From: Vibrio gallicus
Lineage (GTDB): Bacteria > Pseudomonadota > Gammaproteobacteria > Enterobacterales > Vibrionaceae
Assembly: GCF_024346875.1 (NCBI RefSeq)
Contig: NZ_AP024872.1
Span: forward strand, 558,001-622,000
Direction of reading: 5' to 3'
Length of the DNA: 64,000 bases
Shown here: piece by piece, positions 35,254-43,754 of the stretch
Layout of the letters: each line of letters begins with the position of its first letter
How positions within the stretch are numbered: position 1 is the stretch's first letter
Translations under genes and position numbers: made by a program
The notes under the pieces: model-generated
The model's input: the letters and a program-made list of their open reading frames with translations, nothing else
What the model was told of the DNA's origin: nothing
Databases searched by the model: none

Positions 35254-36906
35254 ATGGCGAAACACCGAAAAAATCTGACAGTTAACAAAGATAAACTCAA
35301 GAAAACATCTGTAGTTGAACAAACAATTGACGCAACTCAGAGCCAAGAGATTATCCGTCCAATCAACCCTGTTGTGAACTACCCCAATATTGGCTCAAAA
35401 GGTGGTAATGGTTCTAACGTTAATTTTACTCGTTTCTATGGCAAAGGTTATGACGACATTACAAATCGAGTGTACTACACCGCAAAAGCTCTGCTGAAAA
35501 ATACCGATGCTCTTAGCGAGGAAACTCAAAAAGGTTATTTTAAAAATGGTTTTTTCCATTTCGCAGAATACCTTACATTATTTAGGTATTCTGCGAGTGA
35601 GGACTTAACAAAAGCAGATATTACACCAGAGTTGATCGAGCAGTATTTACTGCACCTTAAAGGTAGTGATATTGGGTATAACACCCAAAAAGGTTACTAC
35701 ACTCATCTCAAGTCAATGCTGATACACATGAGGGACAAGGGCTATTGGTCAGTCATTGGTGACATCAACCTAAACAGTGATTTCTTTCCGAAGAGCCCAT
35801 TTCCAAATTCAAGTAAACGTGCAAAGGGCGAGAAACCACTGACTCCCCATGAAAAAAGGCAGGTGGTAGTTGCGCTAAAACAAGCAATTAAGCCGATTTA
35901 TCAAAAGACCGAACCACTAACAGGTTATCAGTTAACACTGTGTTTGTTAGCTGTGGCGATTCAGACAGGCATCAACACATCTCCGCTTCTCAATATGACT
36001 ACCGACTCATTGACCGACCACCCACTTAAAGATTGCCGCAAGCTCTTAACCGTATTCAAAAAAAGAGGCAACGCCACGCAATTGCACAATTTACGAAAAT
36101 CACAGGAACTTGAAGTAGTGCAAGGAATAAAGCTTGATGTGGCTTATCTTATTGAGGCTATCATTGAGCGTAATAGCCAAGTGAGAAAGTCTATCGATTC
36201 CGACTTGGTATTTGTCTATGAGTCTAGAGTTGCCCACATAGGTGCAGAGAGAGGTACGGCCTCCTCTCTAGCAGAAAGGCTGCTTCGATATAACATCAAA
36301 AAATTCATCAAAGAGTACGACTTAAGAGATGAAGATGGTCGAACGATGAAACTTAATGTAAGCCGTTTTCGCAAGACGTTCATCAATGGTATTTATGAGC
36401 TGAGTGGTGAGAGTTTGTTAATTGCTGCGCGGCAAGCCAAACACAGTGGGACAGGAACGCTTGACCACTACCTGCAAGCTCCTGAGCAATCAAAGCGCAA
36501 CTTGGGCTTAATGGGTGAGATACGAGTTAAAGAGCTAACGTGCGCAGAGCCAAGCGTCCCTGTAGGGCATTGTAAAGACCCTAAGAATGGCGATAAAGCA
36601 CCGAAAAATGGCTCGTTCTGTAATGACTTTTTAGGCTGCTTCCGCTGTAAAAGCTTCGTTATTACAGGTGATGATTTGTATAAACTCTTTAGTTTTTATT
36701 GGGCGATTATTCGAAGCCGTGACGAGTTTGGTCGTAAAGACTGGAAGCGTCATTTAAAAAATGTTCTAAGAATCGTAGATGAAGAAGTTGTCCCTGAATT
36801 TGCTAAGCTTGGCCAGGTACAGCGTGTAGAGGCTGAAAAAGAACGGGCAAGATCTAATCCACATCCGTACTGGCAAAACCTTGATATGTTGAAGGTGACG
36901 CAATGA
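35254..36906 (+). CDS. tfp: Degenerate tyrosine-recombinase-fold protein
   Basis: 550 residues. The fold of a tyrosine recombinase is recognisable in VAIQTGINTSPLLNMTTDSL and in the late SRFRKTFINGIYELSGESLL with LDHYLQAP. However, the first catalytic Arg is Asn (TGIN instead of TGIR) and the HxxR motif reads SRFR, so it is probably not catalytic by itself. A cysteine cluster (VGHCKDPKNG, FCNDFLGCFRCKSF) near the C-terminus may bind zinc. It starts 7 bases after intA and overlaps intB. It is likely an architectural partner in the recombination complex. Confidence 0.75.
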   Translation: MAKHRKNLTVNKDKLKKTSVVEQTIDATQSQEIIRPINPVVNYPNIGSKGGNGSNVNFTRFYGKGYDDITNRVYYTAKALLKNTDALSEETQKGYFKNGFFHFAEYLTLFRYSASEDLTKADITPELIEQYLLHLKGSDIGYNTQKGYYTHLKSMLIHMRDKGYWSVIGDINLNSDFFPKSPFPNSSKRAKGEKPLTPHEKRQVVVALKQAIKPIYQKTEPLTGYQLTLCLLAVAIQTGINTSPLLNMTTDSLTDHPLKDCRKLLTVFKKRGNATQLHNLRKSQELEVVQGIKLDVAYLIEAIIERNSQVRKSIDSDLVFVYESRVAHIGAERGTASSLAERLLRYNIKKFIKEYDLRDEDGRTMKLNVSRFRKTFINGIYELSGESLLIAARQAKHSGTGTLDHYLQAPEQSKRNLGLMGEIRVKELTCAEPSVPVGHCKDPKNGDKAPKNGSFCNDFLGCFRCKSFVITGDDLYKLFSFYWAIIRSRDEFGRKDWKRHLKNVLRIVDEEVVPEFAKLGQVQRVEAEKERARSNPHPYWQNLDMLKVTQ

Positions 36907-38708
36907 GTTCAATTGAGTTAATACTCACGCAAGCTGAGTTTGCAATTCAGCAATGTCCAAAGCCAAGCACCAGTGCGCTTGAGCAAGTCATTGATGGCTC
37001 TCTAACGGGTATCGTGACCTACATTAAACTCGCCAATGGTGAATACCAAACGCTATCTCGATTTGAGGAAGATGTATGGGTGTTTCCTGCTAGTAAAGGT
37101 ACGAAAGCAACTATAGCAAGTGCATTAAACCTTACTTTTTCTACGATTGATGATACTCAAATGAAGCGCATGGCAAAGTGGGTAATCTGGAGCAAATTCA
37201 AAAAGGGGTTAGCTCTTAATACTCTTGTGAAAACATTGGACAAGTTGAAAAGTTATTTTCAGTGGGTTTTAAGTTCAGATACTACAGTTACACATGGGCT
37301 GACAGCTTTTACCTCAAATGCCTACGTTAGGCATGTAAATACCCTGCACTCAAAACGAAAAGGCGAGACTAAACCACTGACAGCAGTCACCAAGGTGGAT
37401 AGATTCCGTATTCTAGAAGACCTTTATTACCACTGCAAAGAGTTTGATTTTGTAAAAGAGCATCCTTGGCCTCAATCAACCGCTAATGAGCAAGCAGGGT
37501 ATGTTGGTGAAGCGTATCGGGAAGCCATTACCAAAGGTAAGACCCCCATTATTCCAAATAAAGTGCTAATTCCGCTGTGCCAGTTTACTAAATCATACCT
37601 AGATAAAGCTGATGAAATCCTGAAATCGTCGAAAAAGAGAGAAACATTGCTACTGCGAGATAGCTGTATCTTCTGGCTGTTACTCACAACGGGTATGCGT
37701 ATCCATGAAATATTAGGCATTAAGCGTGATGCGTATCGCTCTGAAACGAAAGGTGACACCACTTACTACCACATCGAAACTGTCTCTGAGAAAACACATA
37801 CAGGGTTAGCTGAGTGGATTGCGCCAAGGATAGCCACGGAAGCGATTGATATTCTTGGCCGTTTGAGCGCTCCACTTCAAGATCAACTTGAGTGTGATTT
37901 ACTAAAAGCGAAAGCAAGCAACGATCATGTGGAAGCACATCGACTTGAGGAAATCTCAAACCACATCTGCCTATCGAAAAACCTGGGAAAAGGAAACGCA
38001 ATTTACCTATTGTCAGGGGTGGCAATGACTAACACTAGGTTGCCAAACTTATGTGAACAGATAGGGAGTAATTGGAACCTATCAGCGCACCAATTCAGAC
38101 GTACCTTTGCTAATTATGCGGTTCACTCTGAATTAGGTGACTTGAGAGCATTAAAAGACCACTTTAAACATTGGTCAATTACCATGACCACTTTGTATGC
38201 CTTTAATGATGCTTTGGATGCTGAATTGTTTGAAGAAATGCTTCGAGAGAAATACCTGGTTGAAGAAGAAATTAAGCAAGATTGGTTTGAACTAGACATG
38301 CCTATCACTGGTGGCGACATAGCTCAAAACATCATGAAGGTCCGTGAGGATAAAGAGTTAATTAAATCTTTTAGCTCTCTTAGTGCTATGGCAAAGGCAT
38401 ACTCTAGCTCCATACCAATTCGCTCAACAGGTATTGGGTGGTGTACCAATGATGATGAGTGTAAGTGTGGTAAGCCTGATAGCTGTGAAAGCGGCATTGT
38501 AGATAAGCGACACCTGCCTTATTGGGAGGGAATGCTAGTGCAGCAAATGAAACTGATGCAATTGGATGATATTGGTGAAGCTGGTAGAGCGGCGGTAAAA
38601 AAAGGCATGGAACGCTGTGAAAAGGTTCTAGTGGCATTGGGTATTGATGTTGAAGCTATGAAGCAAGAGATTAACGAGAGAAAGGATATCGAGGTGATAA
38701 ATGTCTAA
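36903..38708 (+). CDS. intB: Second tyrosine recombinase of the module
   Basis: 601 residues, much longer than a typical integrase. The catalytic residues are intact: Arg in LLTTGMRIHEILG, HxxR in LSAHQFRRTFANYAV, His and Tyr in HFKHWSITMTTLYAF. The N-terminal part is a long unassigned region. A C-terminal cysteine-containing stretch (GWCTNDDECKCGKPDSCESG) could be a zinc ribbon. It overlaps tfp by 4 bases (ATGA) and srap by 8, so translation is coupled. It resembles TnpB of Tn554 in length and layout. Confidence 0.8.
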   Translation: MSSIELILTQAEFAIQQCPKPSTSALEQVIDGSLTGIVTYIKLANGEYQTLSRFEEDVWVFPASKGTKATIASALNLTFSTIDDTQMKRMAKWVIWSKFKKGLALNTLVKTLDKLKSYFQWVLSSDTTVTHGLTAFTSNAYVRHVNTLHSKRKGETKPLTAVTKVDRFRILEDLYYHCKEFDFVKEHPWPQSTANEQAGYVGEAYREAITKGKTPIIPNKVLIPLCQFTKSYLDKADEILKSSKKRETLLLRDSCIFWLLLTTGMRIHEILGIKRDAYRSETKGDTTYYHIETVSEKTHTGLAEWIAPRIATEAIDILGRLSAPLQDQLECDLLKAKASNDHVEAHRLEEISNHICLSKNLGKGNAIYLLSGVAMTNTRLPNLCEQIGSNWNLSAHQFRRTFANYAVHSELGDLRALKDHFKHWSITMTTLYAFNDALDAELFEEMLREKYLVEEEIKQDWFELDMPITGGDIAQNIMKVREDKELIKSFSSLSAMAKAYSSSIPIRSTGIGWCTNDDECKCGKPDSCESGIVDKRHLPYWEGMLVQQMKLMQLDDIGEAGRAAVKKGMERCEKVLVALGIDVEAMKQEINERKDIEVINV

Positions 38709-39105
38709 CCAGAAAGAAAAAGCGACACATAAAGCGGTTCGACTTGCCATTGTTCGAATCGAAAAAGGTCGTCCAAATACTGTTTCTCATAAACGTAAAA
38801 TGAGTGTCGCTGCCGTTGCCGAAGAAGCAGGTGTAAGTCGAGCATTGATTCACCGTGATTGCCCTGAACTATTAGAGCGTATTAAAGGCGGTGTAAACAA
38901 AGACATTCGACAGCAACGTGATGCCAAACAAACTGAACTTAATAAATACAAAGACCGCAATCGAGAGTTGCGGTCTGAGGTGGCAGAATTGAAAGCTATG
39001 CTCGCTAAAGTTCAATCACAAAATGCTACGTTAATACGAAAAAACATGGCTCTGAGCAATGCTCGTGCGGACAATAGCAATGTAACGCAACTAATATACA
39101 GCTAA
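38701..39105 (+). CDS. srap: Small HTH and coiled-coil recombination accessory protein
   Basis: 134 residues. A helix-turn-helix-like N-terminus (MSVAAVAEEAGVSRALIHRDC) precedes a coiled coil (KDRNRELRSEVAELKAMLAK, then VQSQNATLIRKNMAL). The design is that of TnpC/DUF6262 proteins that accompany tyrosine-recombinase transposons. It probably binds DNA at element ends or bridges the recombinases. It is the last gene of the module and overlaps intB by 8 bases. Confidence 0.75.
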   Translation: MSNQKEKATHKAVRLAIVRIEKGRPNTVSHKRKMSVAAVAEEAGVSRALIHRDCPELLERIKGGVNKDIRQQRDAKQTELNKYKDRNRELRSEVAELKAMLAKVQSQNATLIRKNMALSNARADNSNVTQLIYS

Positions 39106-39135
39106 TTGCCTGAATTTAATGGTAATAATTTCAAA

Positions 39136-39184
39136 TTAAGGTTACTTTTGAGATGGTTAAAAACATCCAAAAGTGTAACCTTAA
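39136..39184. repeat. Inverted repeat downstream of the recombinase module
   Basis: Arms TTAAGGTTACTTTTG (39136-39150) and CAAAAGTGTAACCTTAA (39168-39184) are inverted copies differing by a 2-base insertion, with an inner GATG/CATC pair. The right arm shares AAGT-R-TAACCTTA with the motif at 34060-34072, upstream of the first recombinase. It is a candidate recombinase-binding site near an element end, or a terminator-like structure. Confidence 0.55.
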
Positions 39185-39360
39185 ACAAAGTTATATAAAA
39201 CAGAAGGTTAGCTACAGTTACATGTAACGAACTATTTATAATTATTGTCCTCCGACAAAAAACACGATATCAGATGTCCGTCTTAAGGGGCACCCGAACT
39301 GAAAACTCTACGCTTGCATGCGTTTATCTTTCGGAGGATTACGGTTAGATACTGAGTGAT

Positions 39361-40188
39361 TTACTTGGATTGACGCTTCATATCATCATGGACCATCTTA
39401 TTATCCAGTTCATGAATTGTACCAATACGTACACGTTTTTCCGGCACCAACTTTTCGTATTCAATGAGATAGATATCGCTGTGAATGTGCTCGGCAATCA
39501 TTTTCACCAATAAGTGATTGTTAGTATATAAGCCTACCGTCTCTTCACGGTGTGAGAACATCAAGCCCTGCTTCATATCGGCAACAATCATAAAGCGGTG
39601 GGAAGGATACTCGGTCTCTTCATTATCTGAACGAGCATAAAGCTCAATTTTTGGATGAGGTACCGTAATGCGATTAAACGAGAAGGCGATAATTCGCACC
39701 CCACGCTCGGCCGCTTCAATCAATTCTGTCGAGAATCTTGGGTCAAGTTGGAAGTCAGTGTTGAGGTAGATTTCAACCTGTGCTAACTCGATCACCTCTT
39801 TGGCTTTTTGGACCAAGTTGTCGATACCAGTAACGCTGTAAACAAACTCTTTTTCCTCAATGAGCATCATTCGTGACAACTCTTTCTTAAGGATATGGAT
39901 GTTTTCTACTGTACTCTTTTCGATCTGGTCAAAGATAAGCTCTGGAGACTTGGCTTCGTACTCTTTAGTGTCTCCATCGGACATAAAGATATAGCCATTT
40001 TTGTATAAGTTATCGATAGAGGAGTAGACAGAAGAACGCGACAGAGAGATATCTTTCGCGATTTTGTAGCCACTGGCACGACCGTTTTTGAGAAGGTTGA
40101 TGTATACCAAGGAATCCGTTTTCGTAAAACCAAAATTCATCAACTTAATAACCAAGTCTGGCACGGTTTGTCCTCTAAAATTATTCAA
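39361..40188 (-). CDS. TrmB-family transcriptional regulator
   Basis: 275 residues. The N-terminal TrmB winged helix is clear: LMNFGFTKTDSLVYINLLKNGRASGYKIAKDISLSRSSVYSSIDNL. The C-terminal part is a phospholipase-D-like sugar-sensing domain (about 100-260). TrmB proteins are sugar-responsive regulators of maltose or trehalose systems, first known in Archaea. It is the last gene of the minus-strand sugar operon and the likely regulator of the cluster. Confidence 0.85.
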   Translation of the reverse strand: MNNFRGQTVPDLVIKLMNFGFTKTDSLVYINLLKNGRASGYKIAKDISLSRSSVYSSIDNLYKNGYIFMSDGDTKEYEAKSPELIFDQIEKSTVENIHILKKELSRMMLIEEKEFVYSVTGIDNLVQKAKEVIELAQVEIYLNTDFQLDPRFSTELIEAAERGVRIIAFSFNRITVPHPKIELYARSDNEETEYPSHRFMIVADMKQGLMFSHREETVGLYTNNHLLVKMIAEHIHSDIYLIEYEKLVPEKRVRIGTIHELDNKMVHDDMKRQSK

Positions 40189-40239
40189 TATTTTGTTCCA
40201 CTTTAGTTAGGTTATCACTAGTTAAGCTCGAAGCCTAAC

Positions 40240-41121
40240 TTAGCGCACAAGTCGTTGCGCTTTTGTTTGAGTTGCTCCACGACTAATAGAAAAATCCTCA
40301 TAGGGCAGAGCCAACATTACAGGCAGCGGGGAGGCGTCCCAATAACGACTTAGAGCAAATTTGAGGTCACTTGAAATGTGAGCATAGCGCGACACGCTAC
40401 CAAGTATTAGTAAGGTTCTTGGCTCGTTATTTCTTATATGTGGCTTTAGCGCGCGAGCAAGTTGATCGATGTAGCGTCGATAGGTACGCGCGGCAATAGA
40501 GTCTCCAGATTCCAATGCGCAAAGTATCTCTTTTACATTGGAGCACTTAAGCAAGATCTGCTCATACTGTCGTTCCAACCCTGAAACAGAGACAAACTGT
40601 TCAGTACACGCTTCACTCGCACAACTGCAGGTAGTGACGAGGCCATCAAAGGCAAAGTCGTAGTCCGGAAGAGCGACATGTGCCCATGGTATCGATCGAA
40701 TGGTGCGTTGAGAAATACCTCGACGCGTTTTATTACAAGAGTAAAGTTCGCACTCGTTATCGAGTACAACGCACAGCACTTTTCCGAGCTTTATTTGCGA
40801 CAGGGTATCAGGCGAACTTTGTAAACCAGCTTCGACAAAGTTACTCTTACTGCAACGGACTCGATAGTGCTGTTCAATCAAGACGTGTAACGCCAAATGA
40901 TGACAGTCAAACCAGGCTAAAACTTCTTCAGTTATAGCTAATCCAATCGAACAGAATGTACCGTAAGCCCATTGGAAATTGTCTACCAACTGAAACACCT
41001 GCTGTTTAACTTCCTGTGTAGTCTGCTTGAGACTTTGCTGACTCGAATACACGGTATTGAACTGATCATCAAGCACCGTCGCTTTGAGTTGAACTTTGTC
41101 TATCGAGATCCCCAGGTGCAT
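40240..41121 (-). CDS. ROK-family protein, possibly degenerate sugar kinase
   Basis: About 293 residues from ATG at 41121 (GAGGAG upstream); a start at 41175 would overlap the neighbour. A cysteine-rich zinc-like site TTCSCASEACTEQFVSVSGL is in the position of the ROK motif (CxCGxxGCxE). The N-terminal phosphate loop, normally DxGGTK, is changed (GISIDKVQLKATVLD lacks the glycines), so kinase activity is doubtful. It may be a sugar-binding regulator. It lies in the same operon as the GH13 and MalEFG genes. Confidence 0.65.
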   Translation of the reverse strand: MHLGISIDKVQLKATVLDDQFNTVYSSQQSLKQTTQEVKQQVFQLVDNFQWAYGTFCSIGLAITEEVLAWFDCHHLALHVLIEQHYRVRCSKSNFVEAGLQSSPDTLSQIKLGKVLCVVLDNECELYSCNKTRRGISQRTIRSIPWAHVALPDYDFAFDGLVTTCSCASEACTEQFVSVSGLERQYEQILLKCSNVKEILCALESGDSIAARTYRRYIDQLARALKPHIRNNEPRTLLILGSVSRYAHISSDLKFALSRYWDASPLPVMLALPYEDFSISRGATQTKAQRLVR

Positions 41122-41134
41122 ACTTTCTCCTCGC

Positions 41135-42904
41135 TTAGTCGTACCAGTAACCGTAAGCCTGCAAACTGATGTCACGATTATCTAGCGCTACGCTAGCCTG
41201 AGAGTCGCTGTTGTTGAGCAAGAAGCGTCTAGACCCGCGTTGATAGCCGACAACGGTAGGATGATGAGTCTCTATCCAATCAATGTACGGTTGGTTAAAG
41301 CTGTCATCGCCCTTTCTTAGCTCGATCATTTGCTCAATGAAGGCTTTGAAATCGAGTGCAGTTTGATTTGGAGACCACGTCATACAACGACGGTTATCTT
41401 CAAGTCCCATGCCTTTTCTCCCATCCATCGCAACTTCGCCGCCATAGTAAATACAGGGAGCACCTGCTTGAGTGAACATAAACAGATACGCGAGTTTCGC
41501 CCGACGAAGATCGTTACAGCAAAGACTAATCAATCGAGTAGTATCGTGACTTTCTAGCAAGTTAAACATCGCTTCATTCACGTTGCGAGGATAGGCCAGA
41601 TAAGCGCTGGTGACAGTCTCTATAAACCGCTGTTTGCTATGGGCATCAAGGGCAAAGTAATCGGTAATAGCCTGAGTCATAGGATAATTCATTAACGAAT
41701 CGTACTGATCACCACACAACCATGGCATACCTTCGTGCCAGATCTCCCCCAGAATGTAGCAGTCTGGTTTTACCTGCTTAACCACGCAACGAAACTCGCG
41801 CCAGAACTGGTGGTCAACTTCATTAGCGACATCCAGTCTCCAGCCGTCGATATCGAACTCTTCCACCCAGTAGCGAGCGACATCTAACAGGTAATCACGA
41901 CATGGCTGATGCTCTGTGTTGAGTTTTGGCATCTCAAGTACGTTACCAAACGTTTCGTAGTTGAAGTTCCAGCTGTCCCACTCCGATTTGACTGTGTCGG
42001 GGTAAACGGGAAACTTATTGATCCAAAACCAGTCAGCGTATTGCGATTTTTCGCCGTTGTTAACCACGTCTAACCAGAACGGGTGTTGATCACCTACGTG
42101 ATTGAACACCGCATCGAGCATGACTTTCATTCCTCGATTATGAGCCTCTTTAATCAGAGCTCTGAATGCTTCATTGCCGCCAAAGTGAGGGTCGACATTG
42201 AAGTAATCAATCGTGTCGTACTTGTGGCTGGTATTGGCCGTAAAAATAGGGCACAGATAGAGCCCGTTGATCCCCAAATCCTTAAGGTAATCGAGATGTT
42301 CGATTACGCCCCATAAGTCACCCCCCATAAAGTTACTTGAGGTAGGTATGCTTCCCCAAGGCTCAGCACCTTCCGGGTTTAGTTCTGGTCTACCGTTGGC
42401 AAATCGTTCTGGGAAGATCTGATACCAAACGGTCGACTTGGTCCATTCTGGAGTGACAAGAACATCTTTTGGGTTGATATAAGGGAAGCAGAAGAAATTA
42501 CTCAGATTGCTCAGTTCTATTTCTTCCGTTGCCTTGCTGTCTAAGTCAACGCTGCGTTTCTCGCCAAACAGTATTTTTTCACCATCTTTGCTGTATAGAA
42601 TAAATCCGTAACGACTGCGCCGTTTAGGCGGTGTAAATTCCGCAAACCAGTGGTCGTGATGTTCAGTGACACCTTCTCGTTCCATTGGAACTTCGTTGCC
42701 TCCGACCCAGCCATGAGCATCGCTGCCACCCAGGTTACCACCGTCTAAGCCCCCCTCTGCCCAACGGTAAGGGTCACCTATCCATAAGCAAACGCGCTCG
42801 ACTTCGTCTTTGGCACATTTAAGTCGCAGGTGTAGGGTCTGCTCATTGTAGGCGTAGCTGTCAGCACTTTTCACAGTGTGTATTAGTGAGCTTCGGGTAA
42901 TCAT
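41135..42904 (-). CDS. GH13 cyclomaltodextrinase/neopullulanase
   Basis: 589 residues. An N-terminal beta domain (about 1-120) of CBM34 type is followed by the GH13 barrel. The catalytic Asp is in DIDGWRLDVANEVDHQFW, the acid/base Glu in CYILGEIWHEG, and the third Asp in NLLESHDTTRLIS; VMLDAVFNHVG and GVQ-like loops are also present. No signal peptide is seen, so it is cytoplasmic. Such enzymes open cyclodextrins and cut maltodextrins to maltose and glucose, matching the ABC importer upstream. The length and N-terminal domain fit cyclomaltodextrinase rather than MalZ. Confidence 0.88.
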   Translation of the reverse strand: MITRSSLIHTVKSADSYAYNEQTLHLRLKCAKDEVERVCLWIGDPYRWAEGGLDGGNLGGSDAHGWVGGNEVPMEREGVTEHHDHWFAEFTPPKRRSRYGFILYSKDGEKILFGEKRSVDLDSKATEEIELSNLSNFFCFPYINPKDVLVTPEWTKSTVWYQIFPERFANGRPELNPEGAEPWGSIPTSSNFMGGDLWGVIEHLDYLKDLGINGLYLCPIFTANTSHKYDTIDYFNVDPHFGGNEAFRALIKEAHNRGMKVMLDAVFNHVGDQHPFWLDVVNNGEKSQYADWFWINKFPVYPDTVKSEWDSWNFNYETFGNVLEMPKLNTEHQPCRDYLLDVARYWVEEFDIDGWRLDVANEVDHQFWREFRCVVKQVKPDCYILGEIWHEGMPWLCGDQYDSLMNYPMTQAITDYFALDAHSKQRFIETVTSAYLAYPRNVNEAMFNLLESHDTTRLISLCCNDLRRAKLAYLFMFTQAGAPCIYYGGEVAMDGRKGMGLEDNRRCMTWSPNQTALDFKAFIEQMIELRKGDDSFNQPYIDWIETHHPTVVGYQRGSRRFLLNNSDSQASVALDNRDISLQAYGYWYD

Positions 42905-42920
42905 AAATTAGATCCTGTTA

Positions 42921-43754
42921 TTATTCTTTTACTGCACCACTCACTAAGCCTGTAGTGATGTGTTTTTGAGTTGCAACAAAAAGCAGAGTGATGGGTATTG
43001 CGACCAGCAAAGAGCCAGCGGCAAACAAAGTGAAGTTTTCTGCCGAGTTAGAGCTGATCCAACTGAATATGCCAATAGCCAAAGTCATTTTCTCTTCACT
43101 GCGTAAGATCAGCGTTGGCAGAATGAAGTCCATCCACGGTCCAGTAAATGACACCAGAGCGACAAATACCAAGATCGGCCTCGCCAGAGGCAAAATGATC
43201 TCGATAAAAATAGTCATATGCCCTGCACCGTCGATCTTAGCGGCCTCATCGAGCGAAGTCGGAATCGCATCAAAATAGCCCTTCACTAACCAAGTCATAA
43301 ACGGGAGCGAGCCAGCAACGTAAACAAACAACAAACCGGCGTAAGTATCGATCATGTTGAGTTTCGATAGCAGGATATAGATCGCTGTCATCGATAAGAA
43401 AGCAGGGAACATCTGCAATACCAGCACACCCATCAAGACATTGCGTTTACCCCTAAATCGATAGCGTGAAAACACGTAAGCGGTGATGGTGACAACCACC
43501 AACGAAATCAGCATGTTCGCCGTCGCCAGAGCGAAGGTGTTGAGATACCACTGCAGGTAAGGGGTATCCTGAAACAGCGCCACATAATGCTCTAGCGAGA
43601 AGCTCCAGCCCGAAAACGAGGAGCTGAACATATTGCTGCCCGGTTTGAATGACACCAATACAGTCCAGATAACGGGGCCTAATACCAGTAACGCGTTGGT
43701 GAATAGGAAAAGATAAACCAAACCTGTGGCTAATTTTTGCAACAAAAACTTCAT
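42921..43754 (-). CDS. MalG-type sugar ABC transporter permease
   Basis: 277 residues with six membrane segments. The EAA loop is DAIPTSLDEAAKIDGAGHMTIFIEIILPLARPI, the site that contacts the MalK-type ATPase. The overall look is that of MalG. It overlaps the malF-like stop by one base. Confidence 0.92.
   Translation of the reverse strand: MKFLLQKLATGLVYLFLFTNALLVLGPVIWTVLVSFKPGSNMFSSSFSGWSFSLEHYVALFQDTPYLQWYLNTFALATANMLISLVVVTITAYVFSRYRFRGKRNVLMGVLVLQMFPAFLSMTAIYILLSKLNMIDTYAGLLFVYVAGSLPFMTWLVKGYFDAIPTSLDEAAKIDGAGHMTIFIEIILPLARPILVFVALVSFTGPWMDFILPTLILRSEEKMTLAIGIFSWISSNSAENFTLFAAGSLLVAIPITLLFVATQKHITTGLVSGAVKE

Noticed and set aside
34113..39105. Gamma-mobile-trio, Tn554 or RIT identity for the recombinase module
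   Set aside because: Considered seriously. The four-gene order and sizes fit the strand-biased circularizing element set better, but this was not tested and remains an alternative.
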